Assembly (NCBI GenBank): GCA_036397555.1
Contig: DASWIS010000008.1
Location: forward strand, 796,501-860,500
Source of the DNA: Candidatus Zixiibacteriota bacterium
GTDB taxonomy: Bacteria; Zixibacteria; MSB-5A5; WJJR01
Reading direction: 5' to 3'
DNA: 64,000 nucleotides
This document shows positions 43,999 through 52,424 of this stretch, piece by piece. The notes beneath the pieces are model-generated. The model had not been told where the DNA came from. It searched no databases and worked only from the letters and a program-made list of their open reading frames with translations. The translations under genes were made by a program, and so were the position numbers. Every line of letters starts with the position of its first letter. The first letter of the stretch is position 1.

Positions 43999-44583
43999 GT
44001 GAGAAATACCTTGACTTTACGGGGTATTCCGCTACGTTTCGACGCCGTGGAATTGGAATTATCAGCACTCCCGGATGGCCAAACCGAGCAAGACCTTTCG
44101 GAGCCGTGGGAAGATGTTCTGCCCGAGGGAGATACCTATCGGTTCGACCGCCCGGTCCGGCTCCAGTTCATAGCATCCAAGACCCAGGACGAGGTCGTTG
44201 CCGATGGTGAGTGTGACTGCCATGCCGTTTTGACCTGTGTCCGTTGTCTCGAGGAGACGGCAGTCGAGATCAGGCAGCCGTTTCGGGTCGTTGTTCACAT
44301 CGTCGACGATGCGCAGTTCGAGGCAGACACGGGGGATGAAGATTTCTATCTTGTGCGTCGCAGCGATCCGGTCTGGAATCTGGGAGACCTGATCCGCGAC
44401 CTGTTGCTGCTGAGCATCCCGGTCAAGCCGCTTTGCCGGACCGATTGCGCCGGAATTTGTCCTGAGTGCGGCGCGAACCGAAACACCGACCCGTGCAATT
44501 GCCGCGCACAGAGACCGGAGGGACCGTTGGCCGATCTGGGACGCCTGATGGAAAAAGCGGGTGGACGGCAACCCGACGATTGA
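43999..44583 (+). CDS. yceD: YceD/DUF177 family protein
   Basis: The 194-residue protein has the DUF177 pattern: ECDCHAVLTCVRCLEETAVEI in the middle, and the acidic DEDFYLV and DLIRDLLLLSIPVKPLCR segments. CRTDCAGICPECGANRNTD follows near the end. The paired Cys motifs suggest a zinc site. YceD sits before rpmF in most bacteria and has been linked to 23S rRNA accumulation; mechanism unclear. Translation starts with GTG. An approximately 70-base gap with an AGGAG site separates it from rpmF. Confidence 0.9.
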   Translation: MRNTLTLRGIPLRFDAVELELSALPDGQTEQDLSEPWEDVLPEGDTYRFDRPVRLQFIASKTQDEVVADGECDCHAVLTCVRCLEETAVEIRQPFRVVVHIVDDAQFEADTGDEDFYLVRRSDPVWNLGDLIRDLLLLSIPVKPLCRTDCAGICPECGANRNTDPCNCRAQRPEGPLADLGRLMEKAGGRQPDD

Positions 44584-44652
44584 TGCTGAAAGTAACGGTA
44601 TTGCTGTAACGAGCAGGGTCTTTGGGGGTAATAAGAAAGCACAGGAGATCGC

Positions 44653-44835
44653 ATGCCATTACCGAAGAGACGTCACTCCAGAACGCGCGGGCTCAAGCGG
44701 CGCACGCACTGGAAGCTGCAGGTCCCGAACCTCGGGCCGTGTCCGCAATGCGGAACGATGCGTCAACCGCACATCGTTTGCCCGCACTGCGGCCATTACA
44801 ACGGACGTTCAGTCATCAACGTTGACGCATCCTGA
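44653..44835 (+). CDS. rpmF: 50S ribosomal protein L32
   Basis: A 60-residue basic protein with the L32 opening MPLPKRRHSRTRGLKRRTHW and a four-cysteine zinc ribbon (CPQC...CPHC, about residues 30-46). It retains the zinc-binding C+ form. AGGAGATCGC precedes the ATG. It lies between yceD and plsX, the standard location in many phyla. Confidence 0.97.
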   Translation: MPLPKRRHSRTRGLKRRTHWKLQVPNLGPCPQCGTMRQPHIVCPHCGHYNGRSVINVDAS

Positions 44836-44876
44836 TCGATCGAGTACCGATCGACAGGACGCCTCGAGGACTCTCG

Positions 44877-45911
44877 GTGAAAAACTCCGAAACCATCGTA
44901 ATTCTCGATGTTATGGGGGGTGACCACGGCCCCCCCGAGTGTATCGCCGGAGCGGTGCAGGCGGTGACCGAAGCGCCGCACCCGATGCAAATCGTCCTCG
45001 TCGGTGACCAGGCGGCGATCGAGTCGGAACTGCGAAAGCACCACGTGCAGCGGGACCGGCTGGAGGTCGAGCATGCGACCGACTTCATTCGTATGGACGA
45101 GCAACCGACCGAGGTGATGCGGCGTCCCGACACATCCATCCGGGTCGCCATGCGCCTGTTGAAATCCGGCCGCGGTTCGTCGGTTGTCTCGACCGGTAAC
45201 ACCGGCGCCGTCATGGCGGCGGGGCTTTTGGAACTCGGACGGCTCCCCGGCGTCTCACGTCCCGCCATCGCCAGTCTTTTCCCCACGGAGAAGGGTTCGA
45301 CATTACTCCTGGATGTCGGCGCCAATCCTGTCTGCAAAGTGCAAAACCTGACCGAATTCGCGGTCATGGGCTCGGTCTATATCCAGGCGACGAAGAACAA
45401 CGGTCGACCAACGGTCGGGCTGCTCTCGATCGGCGAGGAACCATCGAAAGGCACGGAGTTGACGATCAACGCGCACCAGGCGTTGTCGCAATCATCGCTC
45501 AATTTCATCGGGAATATCGAGGGACGCGATATCCTGCGCGGACGCGCCGACGTCGTCGTCTGCGACGGATTCGTCGGCAACATCGTCCTGAAGTTTGCCG
45601 AATCGCTGCGCGGGTTCCTGGAGAATGCCGTCCGCGCACAGATCAGCAAAAACTACTTTTCGCATCTCGGCGCGATTTTGATGGGACCGTTCCTGCGACG
45701 GATGCGCAAGCGTTTCGATTATGCCGAGTACGGCGGCGCGCCGCTGCTGGGACTCAACGGCATGTGCCTGATCTGTCACGGATCGTCATCGGCGCTGGCC
45801 ATCCGCAATGCGCTCTGGGCGGCCATGTCCGGCGCGGAGCACCATGTCAACGATCACATCGTCGCGGCACTGGCCGGAAGCGAACCCGCAGTCGCGGTGA
45901 TGACCGCATAG
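44877..45911 (+). CDS. plsX: Phosphate acyltransferase PlsX
   Basis: Converts acyl-ACP to acyl-phosphate, the first committed donor for phospholipid synthesis. The 344 residues include ILDVMGGDHGPPE, SVVSTGNTGAVMAAG, LLLDVGANP, VGLLSIGEEPSKGTEL, VVVCDGFVGNIVLK and GGAPLLGLNGMCLICHG. The start is GTG 44877, giving KNSETIVILD directly before the first strand. It is the first enzyme of the fatty-acid/phospholipid block. Confidence 0.96.
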   Translation: MKNSETIVILDVMGGDHGPPECIAGAVQAVTEAPHPMQIVLVGDQAAIESELRKHHVQRDRLEVEHATDFIRMDEQPTEVMRRPDTSIRVAMRLLKSGRGSSVVSTGNTGAVMAAGLLELGRLPGVSRPAIASLFPTEKGSTLLLDVGANPVCKVQNLTEFAVMGSVYIQATKNNGRPTVGLLSIGEEPSKGTELTINAHQALSQSSLNFIGNIEGRDILRGRADVVVCDGFVGNIVLKFAESLRGFLENAVRAQISKNYFSHLGAILMGPFLRRMRKRFDYAEYGGAPLLGLNGMCLICHGSSSALAIRNALWAAMSGAEHHVNDHIVAALAGSEPAVAVMTA

Positions 45912-45920
45912 GGGGAGGGA

Positions 45921-46916
45921 TTGGCCAACGCCATCATTCGTGGAACCGGCCGTTACACTCCGGAAAAGGTGCTCACCAACGCCGACCTGGAGAAGATGGT
46001 CGATACTTCGGATGAATGGATCGTCGAACGCACCGGCATCCGCGAACGGCGCGTACTCAACGGCTCCGGCGACTTCGGTTGCTCGGACATGGCGGTCGCC
46101 GCCTCGCGCAACGCCATCGAAGACGCCGGACTCACGCCGCGCGACGTCGACGCCATCATTCTCGGCACCGTCACGCCCGACTTTGTCGTCCCATCGACAG
46201 CGACCGTCGTACAGTACAAGCTGGGCTGCCGCCGCGCTGCCGTCATGGACATTGTGGCGGCCTGCGCCGGATTCCTCTATGGGCTCTCGATTGCCAGAGC
46301 ATTCATCGTCTCGAACACCTACAAAAACGTGCTCGTGATCGGCGTGGAACACCTGACCAGCATCACCAACTACAAAGACCGCAACACCTGTGTCTTGTTT
46401 GGCGATGGGGCGGGCGCGGCGATCGTGGCGCCGTCGACAGCGAGTGAAAGCGGACGCGGTATCCTCGCCACGTATCTGTCCGGCGACGGCCAGTACCGGG
46501 ACCTGCTGAATGTCGAATTGGGCGGCTCACGCGCGCCGCTGACCGCTCAGACACTCGATTCGCCCGGACGCTTTATCTACATGGATGGCCGCAGCATCTT
46601 CAAGCTGGCGGTGCGTGAAATGGCTGATGCCGCCGAGCGCGTCCTGGAGAGCGCCGGTGTCAAACCCGCCGACGTCGACATGCTGATCCCTCACCAGGCC
46701 AATATTCGCATCGTCGAGGCGGTCTGCAAAAAGCTCGGTTTCCCCATGGAACGCGTGTATCAAAACATCGAACGTTACGGCAACACCTCGGCGGCCTCTG
46801 TCCCGATCGCATTGGACGAAGCGCGGCGCGGCGGCATCGTCGCCGACGGTTCGCTGATTCTCTCCGTGGCGTTCGGCGGCGGGCTGGTCTGGGGCGCCGC
46901 GCTCTATCGCCTGTGA
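45921..46916 (+). CDS. fabH: 3-oxoacyl-ACP synthase III
   Basis: Starts fatty-acid synthesis by condensing acetyl-CoA (or a branched starter) with malonyl-ACP. The 331 residues show the active Cys115 in DIVAACAGFLYG, the His in IPHQANIRIV, and the Asn in ERYGNTSAASVP. The ERTGIRERRV loop and a final SVAFGGGLVWGAA also match. Translation begins with TTG, which is supported by a strong GGGGGAGGGA site just upstream and by the standard start of homology (ANAIIRGTGRYTPE). Confidence 0.95.
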   Translation: MANAIIRGTGRYTPEKVLTNADLEKMVDTSDEWIVERTGIRERRVLNGSGDFGCSDMAVAASRNAIEDAGLTPRDVDAIILGTVTPDFVVPSTATVVQYKLGCRRAAVMDIVAACAGFLYGLSIARAFIVSNTYKNVLVIGVEHLTSITNYKDRNTCVLFGDGAGAAIVAPSTASESGRGILATYLSGDGQYRDLLNVELGGSRAPLTAQTLDSPGRFIYMDGRSIFKLAVREMADAAERVLESAGVKPADVDMLIPHQANIRIVEAVCKKLGFPMERVYQNIERYGNTSAASVPIALDEARRGGIVADGSLILSVAFGGGLVWGAALYRL

Positions 46917-46937
46917 TTCGGTATTCCCTCAGGTGCC

Positions 46938-47888
46938 ATGAAGACAGCGCTACTGTTTCCCGGTCAGGCATCCCAGTACGTGGGTATGGGCGCCGACTTG
47001 TATGCGGAGTATCCGCCGGCACGCGAAATGTATGGCCGTGCCAATGAAATCCTCGGTGTCGACATCGCCGCACTCTCCTTTCACGGTCCATCGGATGCGC
47101 TCGTCCGGACGGCGAACACGCAGCCGGCCATCTTCCTGCACTCTTGCGTCATGCACCGTCTCGCCGCCGATGCCGGACTGGTTTTTGACTTCGCTGCCGG
47201 ACACTCACTGGGCGAGTACTCGGCTTTGGTGGCGTCCGGCGTGTTGACGTTTCACGATGGTCTCGTGGCGGTCCGCGAACGGGCGCGATTCATGCAGAAC
47301 GCTTGCGAAGCCCACCCCGGCACGATGGCCGCTGTCCTGGGGCTGGACTTCGCCACCGTCGACGACGTCTGCAAGCGCGCCATGACCGTCGGCACCGTCG
47401 TCGCCGCGAACTACAACGGTGAACGCCAGATCGTGATCTCCGGCGACCTCCCCGGTGTCGAGGCGGCATCAGCACTGGCCTCGGAAGCAGGCGCCAAACG
47501 GGTCATCCGACTGGCCGTCGGTGGCGCGTTTCATTCGCCGCTCATGGAACCGTCGCCCCGAATGCTGGCGCCGGTGCTCGAGCGATTGCAGTTCGCCCCC
47601 GCGATGCGTCCGGTCGTCCTCAATGTTTCCGCCGAACCGACGACCGATCCGGCCGCCATCAAACCCGCGCTGATCCAACAATTGACCGCCCCCGTGCTCT
47701 GGTATCCGACCTTGCGGGCACTCTCGTCGGCGGGTGTAACCCGCATCATTGAAATCGGCCCCAAGACCGTCTTGCTGGGACTGGCCAAGCCGCTCTTCCG
47801 CGAAGCGGAACTGCTCTCGCTGGACACCGTCGTCGATCTGAAATCATTTGCGGAGAACCACGAAACCGTCCCTGCCCGTGGCGATTGA
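46938..47888 (+). CDS. fabD: Malonyl-CoA:ACP transacylase
   Basis: Loads malonate onto ACP. The 316 residues include LLFPGQASQYVGMG at the start, nucleophile Ser90 in AGHSLGEYSAL, the Arg in VRERARFM, and the catalytic His in VGGAFHSPLM. IEIGPKTVLLGL near the end is the family's late motif. It follows fabH by 21 bases and precedes fabG. Confidence 0.95.
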   Translation: MKTALLFPGQASQYVGMGADLYAEYPPAREMYGRANEILGVDIAALSFHGPSDALVRTANTQPAIFLHSCVMHRLAADAGLVFDFAAGHSLGEYSALVASGVLTFHDGLVAVRERARFMQNACEAHPGTMAAVLGLDFATVDDVCKRAMTVGTVVAANYNGERQIVISGDLPGVEAASALASEAGAKRVIRLAVGGAFHSPLMEPSPRMLAPVLERLQFAPAMRPVVLNVSAEPTTDPAAIKPALIQQLTAPVLWYPTLRALSSAGVTRIIEIGPKTVLLGLAKPLFREAELLSLDTVVDLKSFAENHETVPARGD

Positions 47889-47913
47889 ATTGCGATCAGG
47901 CAGTCTGTCCGAT

Positions 47914-48711
47914 ATGTCGACAACGCCCCCGAAGGCCGGCGAGACTCGCACGCCGGGTATGAGCGAGACGGTACGGTCGCGCGTGGCGCTGATCACCGGC
48001 GGTTCGCGCGGAATCGGCGCGGCCATCGCCGCCCGCCTGGCGGCCGACGGCCACAAAATCGCCATCAGTGGACGCGATCAAAGCGCGCTGACGCGCCGCG
48101 CTGAAGACGTGCGCTCGCTGGGCGTCGAGGTGCTGCCGGTGGTCGGCGATTTGCTCGATGCCGATGCCGCGAACCGTCTCATCGACCAAATCGAAGAGCG
48201 GTGGAGTGCGCCGGAGATTCTCATCAACAACGCGGGCATCACGCGCGATGGCCTCTTCATTCGGATGAGCGACGATGATTTCGACACTGTCATTCGCACC
48301 AATCTGACCGCGGCCTTCGCGCTCTCCCGGCGCTGCGCGCGCAGCATGATGAAGGCGCGCTGGGGACGGATCATCAATATCACGTCCGTCGTCGCCCAGA
48401 TGGGAAATCCCGGACAGGCAAACTACGTGGCCGCCAAGGCGGGACTGATCGGTTTGACCAAGAGCATGGCGTTGGAGCTGGCCACGCGCGGTGTCACGGT
48501 CAATGCTGTCGCTCCCGGGTTCATTCAGACCGAGATGACCGCTGCGCTGTCCGAGGAACTCGCGGCGCGCTACTTGTCACGCATACCGTTGGGCCGTTTC
48601 GGTTCGCCCGCTGATGTCGCGGGGCTGGTGGCGTTTCTGTCCGGCCCGGAGGCCGCGTACATTACCGGACAGACCTTTCGCGTCGATGGGGGATTGCTGC
48701 TGGCATCCTGA
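47914..48711 (+). CDS. fabG: 3-oxoacyl-ACP reductase
   Basis: An NADPH-dependent short-chain dehydrogenase that makes the first reduction in each elongation cycle. It carries the cofactor motif TGGSRGIGAAI, NNAG in ILINNAGITRDG, the catalytic Ser in NITSVVAQMGNPGQ, YxxxK in NYVAAKAGLIG and VNAVAPGFIQTEMT. The last segment TGQTFRVDGG is typical. ATG 47914 gives 265 residues; ATG 47959, at MSETVRSRVALITGG, gives a more standard length of 250 and may be the real start, because the 15 residues before it look unstructured. Confidence 0.93.
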   Translation: MSTTPPKAGETRTPGMSETVRSRVALITGGSRGIGAAIAARLAADGHKIAISGRDQSALTRRAEDVRSLGVEVLPVVGDLLDADAANRLIDQIEERWSAPEILINNAGITRDGLFIRMSDDDFDTVIRTNLTAAFALSRRCARSMMKARWGRIINITSVVAQMGNPGQANYVAAKAGLIGLTKSMALELATRGVTVNAVAPGFIQTEMTAALSEELAARYLSRIPLGRFGSPADVAGLVAFLSGPEAAYITGQTFRVDGGLLLAS

Positions 48712-48733
48712 GGAATGGGCCGGCAATTGGGCT

Positions 48734-48762
48734 TTCCCCGGAAGTCATGATTGTCCTATTAT
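48734..48762 (+). promoter_or_regulatory. Possible promoter before acpP
   Basis: TATTAT (48757-48762) makes a good -10 box, with a weak TTTCCC 17 bases upstream. The position, 55 bases before the acpP start, fits a separate high-level promoter for the abundant acyl carrier protein, but the -35 match is poor. Confidence 0.35.
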
Positions 48763-48816
48763 TGCAGGTTGGATCGGAGATTTACGGCACAGACAATTTG
48801 CTGGGGAGGATCGAGC

Positions 48817-49068
48817 ATGGCGTCCGTCGAAGAGCGGGTCAAAAAGATCATCGTCGAGCAGTTGGGAGTCAATGCGGAGCAGGTCACCAGTGGCGCGTCG
48901 TTCGTGGATGATCTCGGAGCGGATTCGCTCGACACGGTCGAGCTTGTCATGGCCTTGGAAGAGGAGTTTGGTCTGGAGATTCCCGACGAAGAGGCACAGA
49001 AGCTCGCCACCGTGCAGTCTGCCATCGACTACATCAACGAGAAGGGCGAGGGCGGAGCCGACGACTAA
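48817..49068 (+). CDS. acpP: Acyl carrier protein
   Basis: The 83-residue acidic four-helix protein carries growing fatty acids on phosphopantetheine attached to Ser37 in the [12 protein letters not shown] motif. Helix II ([22 protein letters not shown]) is strongly acidic, as needed for docking enzymes. ATG 48817 has GGGGAGG upstream; an in-frame upstream start would add residues unlike any ACP. The C-terminal GEGGADD tail is slightly long. Confidence 0.97.
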   Translation: MASVEERVKKIIVEQLGVNAEQVTSGASFVDDLGADSLDTVELVMALEEEFGLEIPDEEAQKLATVQSAIDYINEKGEGGADD

Positions 49069-49110
49069 GAGCGATGCCCTTCGCCGGCTGACCCGGGGCA
49101 TCACTGACCG

Positions 49111-50409
49111 ATGAGCACCAACGGCTACCATCGCAATGACCGTCCGCGCCACCGTGTCGTGGTGACCGGTATGGGTGCGCTCACGCCGATTGGTCTGTCG
49201 GTCGACGAGTTCTGGAGTGGTTTGCTGGAGGGGCGCTCCGGCGCGGCGCTGATCGACTCCTTCGACACCTCGCAGTTCTCCACGCGCATCGCCTGCGTGG
49301 TCAGGGGTTTCGACCCGGCCAGTGCCGCCGAACGCAAGGAGGCCCGTCGGCTGGATCGAGCCGAACTCTTCGCCCTGGCCGCCACGGCCGAGGCGATCAA
49401 AAGCGCCGGAGTCGATTTCGACACGCTGGATCGCGAACGCTGCGGCGTCGTGATCGGCTCGGGCATCGGCGGCATCGATACGTTCGAAAAACAACATTCG
49501 ACGCTGCTGAATCAGGGTCCCGGACGCGTGTCGCCGTTCTTCATCCCCATGATGATCATCGATATGTGTGCCGGAATCGTGTCGCTGCGACACGGATTGA
49601 AGGGACCCAATTACGCCACCGTCTCCGCCTGCGCATCCTCGGCACATGCTATCGCCGACGCCGCCCGCATTATTGAACGCGGCGACGCCGACTTGATGAT
49701 TACCGGCGGCGCCGAGGCCACCATCACCGCCGGTGCGCTCGCCGGATTCTGCTCGGCGCGCGCGATGTCGACGCGCAACGACGAACCCAAACGCGCCTCC
49801 CGTCCCTTCGATGTCAACCGTGACGGGTTTGTCATGGGCGAAGGCGCCGGCATCATCGTGCTCGAATCACTGGAACATGCCACCGCGCGGCACGCCAGGG
49901 TCTTAGGTGAGATTCTCGGCACCGGGATGTCGGCCGACGCCTATCATATCACCGCCCCGGCGCCGCACGGGGAAGGCGCGGTCCGGGCCATGCGCGCCGC
50001 GTTGAAGGACGCGGAAATCGAACCCGAAGACGTCGACTACATCAACACGCACGGCACATCGACCGATCTGGGGGATATCTGTGAGACCGAAGCGATCCGT
50101 TCCGTGTTTGGCGGCCACGCCGACAAACTGGCCGCAAACTCCACGAAATCCATGATCGGGCATTTGCTCGGGGCCGCCGCCGGCGTCGAATTGATCACCT
50201 GCCTCAAGACGATTGGAACCGGCACCGTTCACGGCACACTCAATCTCGAAGATCCCGATCCGAAATGCGACTTGAACTATGTGCCGCTGGTCTCGATCAA
50301 GCGGACCGTCAAGACGGCGATTTCCAATTCTTTTGGTTTCGGCGGGCACAACATCACACTTGTCGTCGGTGCGCCGCCGGGCAACGGCAGCACAGGAGCA
50401 ACGTCGTAA
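49111..50409 (+). CDS. fabF: 3-oxoacyl-ACP synthase II
   Basis: The elongating condensing enzyme. The 432 residues have the Cys-His-His triad: Cys174 in VSACASSAH, His in NTHGTSTDLGD and His in SMIGHLLGAAAGVE. GMGALTPIG at the start, GSGIGGI, and the final SNSFGFGGHN glycine-rich loop are also present. About 13 extra polar residues precede the first strand. It is the last fatty-acid gene before rnc. Confidence 0.96.
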   Translation: MSTNGYHRNDRPRHRVVVTGMGALTPIGLSVDEFWSGLLEGRSGAALIDSFDTSQFSTRIACVVRGFDPASAAERKEARRLDRAELFALAATAEAIKSAGVDFDTLDRERCGVVIGSGIGGIDTFEKQHSTLLNQGPGRVSPFFIPMMIIDMCAGIVSLRHGLKGPNYATVSACASSAHAIADAARIIERGDADLMITGGAEATITAGALAGFCSARAMSTRNDEPKRASRPFDVNRDGFVMGEGAGIIVLESLEHATARHARVLGEILGTGMSADAYHITAPAPHGEGAVRAMRAALKDAEIEPEDVDYINTHGTSTDLGDICETEAIRSVFGGHADKLAANSTKSMIGHLLGAAAGVELITCLKTIGTGTVHGTLNLEDPDPKCDLNYVPLVSIKRTVKTAISNSFGFGGHNITLVVGAPPGNGSTGATS

Positions 50410-50478
50410 TACCGACACCGAGTCACACTGAGGGCCACACAACACCCGTAAGCGCCGGGAGCGGTTAGCCGGGAGGCG

Positions 50479-50512
50479 CTATCTGCGCCCTGCATCAGCA
50501 GGACGCAGATAG
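50479..50512 (+). other. Long hairpin in the fabF-rnc spacer
   Basis: CTATCTGCG and CGCAGATAG form a 9-base outer stem. After one C/A mismatch an inner stem CCTGC/GCAGG closes a 4-base loop (ATCA). A weak T-rich run (TTCTT) follows. It could end fabF transcription or act as an RNase III target in the rnc leader. Confidence 0.8.
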
Positions 50513-50563
50513 TTCTTCCCCACATTCCCGATCGAACCGTCGGCTTCCGCGCTCGGGTTCACT

Positions 50564-50578
50564 GGGACGTTGCGTCCC
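50564..50578 (+). other. Short hairpin directly before rnc
   Basis: GGGACG-TTG-CGTCCC is a perfect 6-base stem with a 3-base loop, ending 10 bases before the rnc start codon, so it covers the region where a ribosome would bind. No clear Shine-Dalgarno sequence lies outside it. Confidence 0.6.
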
Positions 50579-50588
50579 GGGACGACCG

Positions 50589-51389
50589 ATGGGATTTTTA
50601 TCACGACTCTTCAAGTCTCGCCGTACTGGCGACCAACCGACGATTTCGGCCGCGACGCTGCTGGGTTACCAGTTTCGCAGCCGTCTCCTCCTCGAAGAGG
50701 CGCTGACGCATCGTTCCTATGCGAATTCCGCCGGTACGCCGACAACGTACGAGCGCCTCGAGTTCCTCGGCGATTCGATCCTCGGACTGGTCGTGGCCGA
50801 ACACCTCTATCGAACCCATCCCGACAAGACGGAAGGGGAACTCACCAAGCTGAAAGCGTCACTGGTCAACCTCAAGACACTGACCGCGGTGGCGCGACGC
50901 GAAGGGATTGCTCCCCACATCCAGCTCTCTCCCGAAGAAGACCGCGCCGGCGGTCGGCGTCGCGGCTCGATCCTCTCCGATGTCCTCGAGGCCGTGCTCG
51001 GGGCGATCTACCTCGATGGCGGGTTGCCCGCAGCGCAGGGGGTCATCGAACGCATCCTCATCGGCGAATTGACCAACACCCACCAGGAGTTTCTCGAAGT
51101 TAATTACAAGGGGGAACTGCTGGAGTATCTCCAGGGACGTGGCGAGGGCATGCCGCGTTACGAAGTCTCCGATGAGTCCGGTCCCGACCACCAGAAAACA
51201 TTCACCGTCGTCGTGCACCGCAACGGGCAGGCGATCGGACGCGGTATCGGCACCAACAAGAAGGAAGCGGAGCAAGGTGCCGCGCGTGAAGCGCTGCGCT
51301 CACTGGGCATCCTCACGGAGATTCTCGAAGGCGCAAGAAAGCGCCGCATTCCGTCTGGTCCCGGCCATGCCCGCGCCGGCACGATTTAA
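50589..51389 (+). CDS. rnc: Ribonuclease III
   Basis: Cuts double-stranded RNA in rRNA maturation and regulation. The 266 residues contain the signature ERLEFLGDSILG (about 55-66), LTHRSYAN before it, and the second metal-site segment DVLEAVLGAIYLDGG. A C-terminal dsRNA-binding domain follows (about 172-242: NYKGELLEYLQ, YEVSDESGPDHQKTF, GIGTNKKEAEQGAAREAL). A basic 20-residue tail closes it. The fabF-rnc order is conserved in bacteria; smc and ftsY, often next in other genomes, are about 15 kb upstream here. Confidence 0.95.
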   Translation: MGFLSRLFKSRRTGDQPTISAATLLGYQFRSRLLLEEALTHRSYANSAGTPTTYERLEFLGDSILGLVVAEHLYRTHPDKTEGELTKLKASLVNLKTLTAVARREGIAPHIQLSPEEDRAGGRRRGSILSDVLEAVLGAIYLDGGLPAAQGVIERILIGELTNTHQEFLEVNYKGELLEYLQGRGEGMPRYEVSDESGPDHQKTFTVVVHRNGQAIGRGIGTNKKEAEQGAAREALRSLGILTEILEGARKRRIPSGPGHARAGTI

Positions 51390-51434
51390 GTAGCGTCACA
51401 CGCGCGTCGAATCCGACGCCACCCGGAGAACCCG

Positions 51435-52214
51435 ATGAATATCGTCGTCTGCATCAAACAGGTCCCGGAAATCGCCCTGGTCAAAGTGACGGCGACTGAG
51501 GGCGTCATCCTGCCGGCGGGAAAGGGGACCATGAATCCCTTCGATGAGTACGCGGTCGAGGAAAGCATCCGGCTCAGGGAGAAACACGGCGGCACCGTCA
51601 CGGCGCTGAGCTGCGGTGGCGACGACGCCGTCTCCGGCCTGCGCGATGCCATCGCGCTGGGCGCCGACCGCGCGGTGCTGTTGGCCGATGCTGCCTTCGC
51701 CGGTTCTGACGGCGTGGCCATCGGGCGGATTCTCGCGGCCGCAATCGTTAAGCTCGGCGCGGTCGATGTCTGTCTGTTCGGCAAAAACGCCGTCGATACC
51801 GACCGGTCCGTCGTGCCGGGGGCCACCGCCGGAGCGCTGGGATGGCCGCAGGTCTTGTTCGTCAAACAGATCGCGGCGATCGCCGACCGCCGGGCCGAAC
51901 TCCTGCGCACGACCGAGGACGGATTCGACCGTGTCTCCGTCACGCTTCCCGCGGTGATCAGCGTCGTGAAAGAAATCAACGAGCCCCGGCTGCCCTCGTT
52001 GAAGGGCAAGATCAAAGCCAAGAGCGCGCCGGTGGATCGCTGGAGCGCATCCGACTTGGGGATCGACGTGTCCCATATCGGAACGGGCTCGGCGACGCGC
52101 GTGCGCACGGTGACTCCGCCCGCCGAACGCACCGGCTGTGAAATGCTCACCGGCGATGCGCAGACGGTGGCCCGGTCGTTGTATCAAAAACTGCGAGAGC
52201 AGAAAGTCATTTGA
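51435..52214 (+). CDS. etfB: Electron transfer flavoprotein beta subunit
   Basis: The 259 residues match EtfB/FixA: VVCIKQVPEIALV at the start, INPFDEYAVEE-like MNPFDEYAVEESIRL, LALGADRAVLL-type AIALGADRAVLL, and LFGKNAVDTDRSVVP. The closing segment VKEINEPRLPSLKGKIKAK is diagnostic. EtfB normally pairs with EtfA, which carries the FAD, to move electrons from acyl-CoA or other dehydrogenases to the quinone pool. No etfA follows; the next gene is an EF-G homologue after a 210-base gap. The partner must be encoded elsewhere. Confidence 0.92.
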   Translation: MNIVVCIKQVPEIALVKVTATEGVILPAGKGTMNPFDEYAVEESIRLREKHGGTVTALSCGGDDAVSGLRDAIALGADRAVLLADAAFAGSDGVAIGRILAAAIVKLGAVDVCLFGKNAVDTDRSVVPGATAGALGWPQVLFVKQIAAIADRRAELLRTTEDGFDRVSVTLPAVISVVKEINEPRLPSLKGKIKAKSAPVDRWSASDLGIDVSHIGTGSATRVRTVTPPAERTGCEMLTGDAQTVARSLYQKLREQKVI

Positions 52215-52392
52215 AATTCATCGATTCCTCGCGTGCGTCGTGACATACGCAAATATCGCAATTCGATCGCTTAACGATGACCCGCTGAATCGACACTTCG
52301 CGGGCGATGGCCCCCGATGCCGTTCCCGGATGCCGGTTGACCCCCGCTGAGGTGATTTCTATCTTGCCCGGTCTCAAGCCCTGGGGACACGG

Positions 52393-52414
52393 GTCCCGAG
52401 CGAAGCCGAGGGAA
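52393..52414. repeat. Single copy of the 15-bp intergenic element
   Basis: A 22-base stretch matches 36106-36127 at 21 positions (one C-to-A change) and contains the unit GAGCGAAGCCGAGGG (52398-52412). It ends about 10 bases before the EF-G2 start codon and abuts its AAAGGAG ribosome site. The rest of the gap (52215-52392) shows no gene. Confidence 0.75.
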
Positions 52415-52424
52415 AGGAGCGTTC

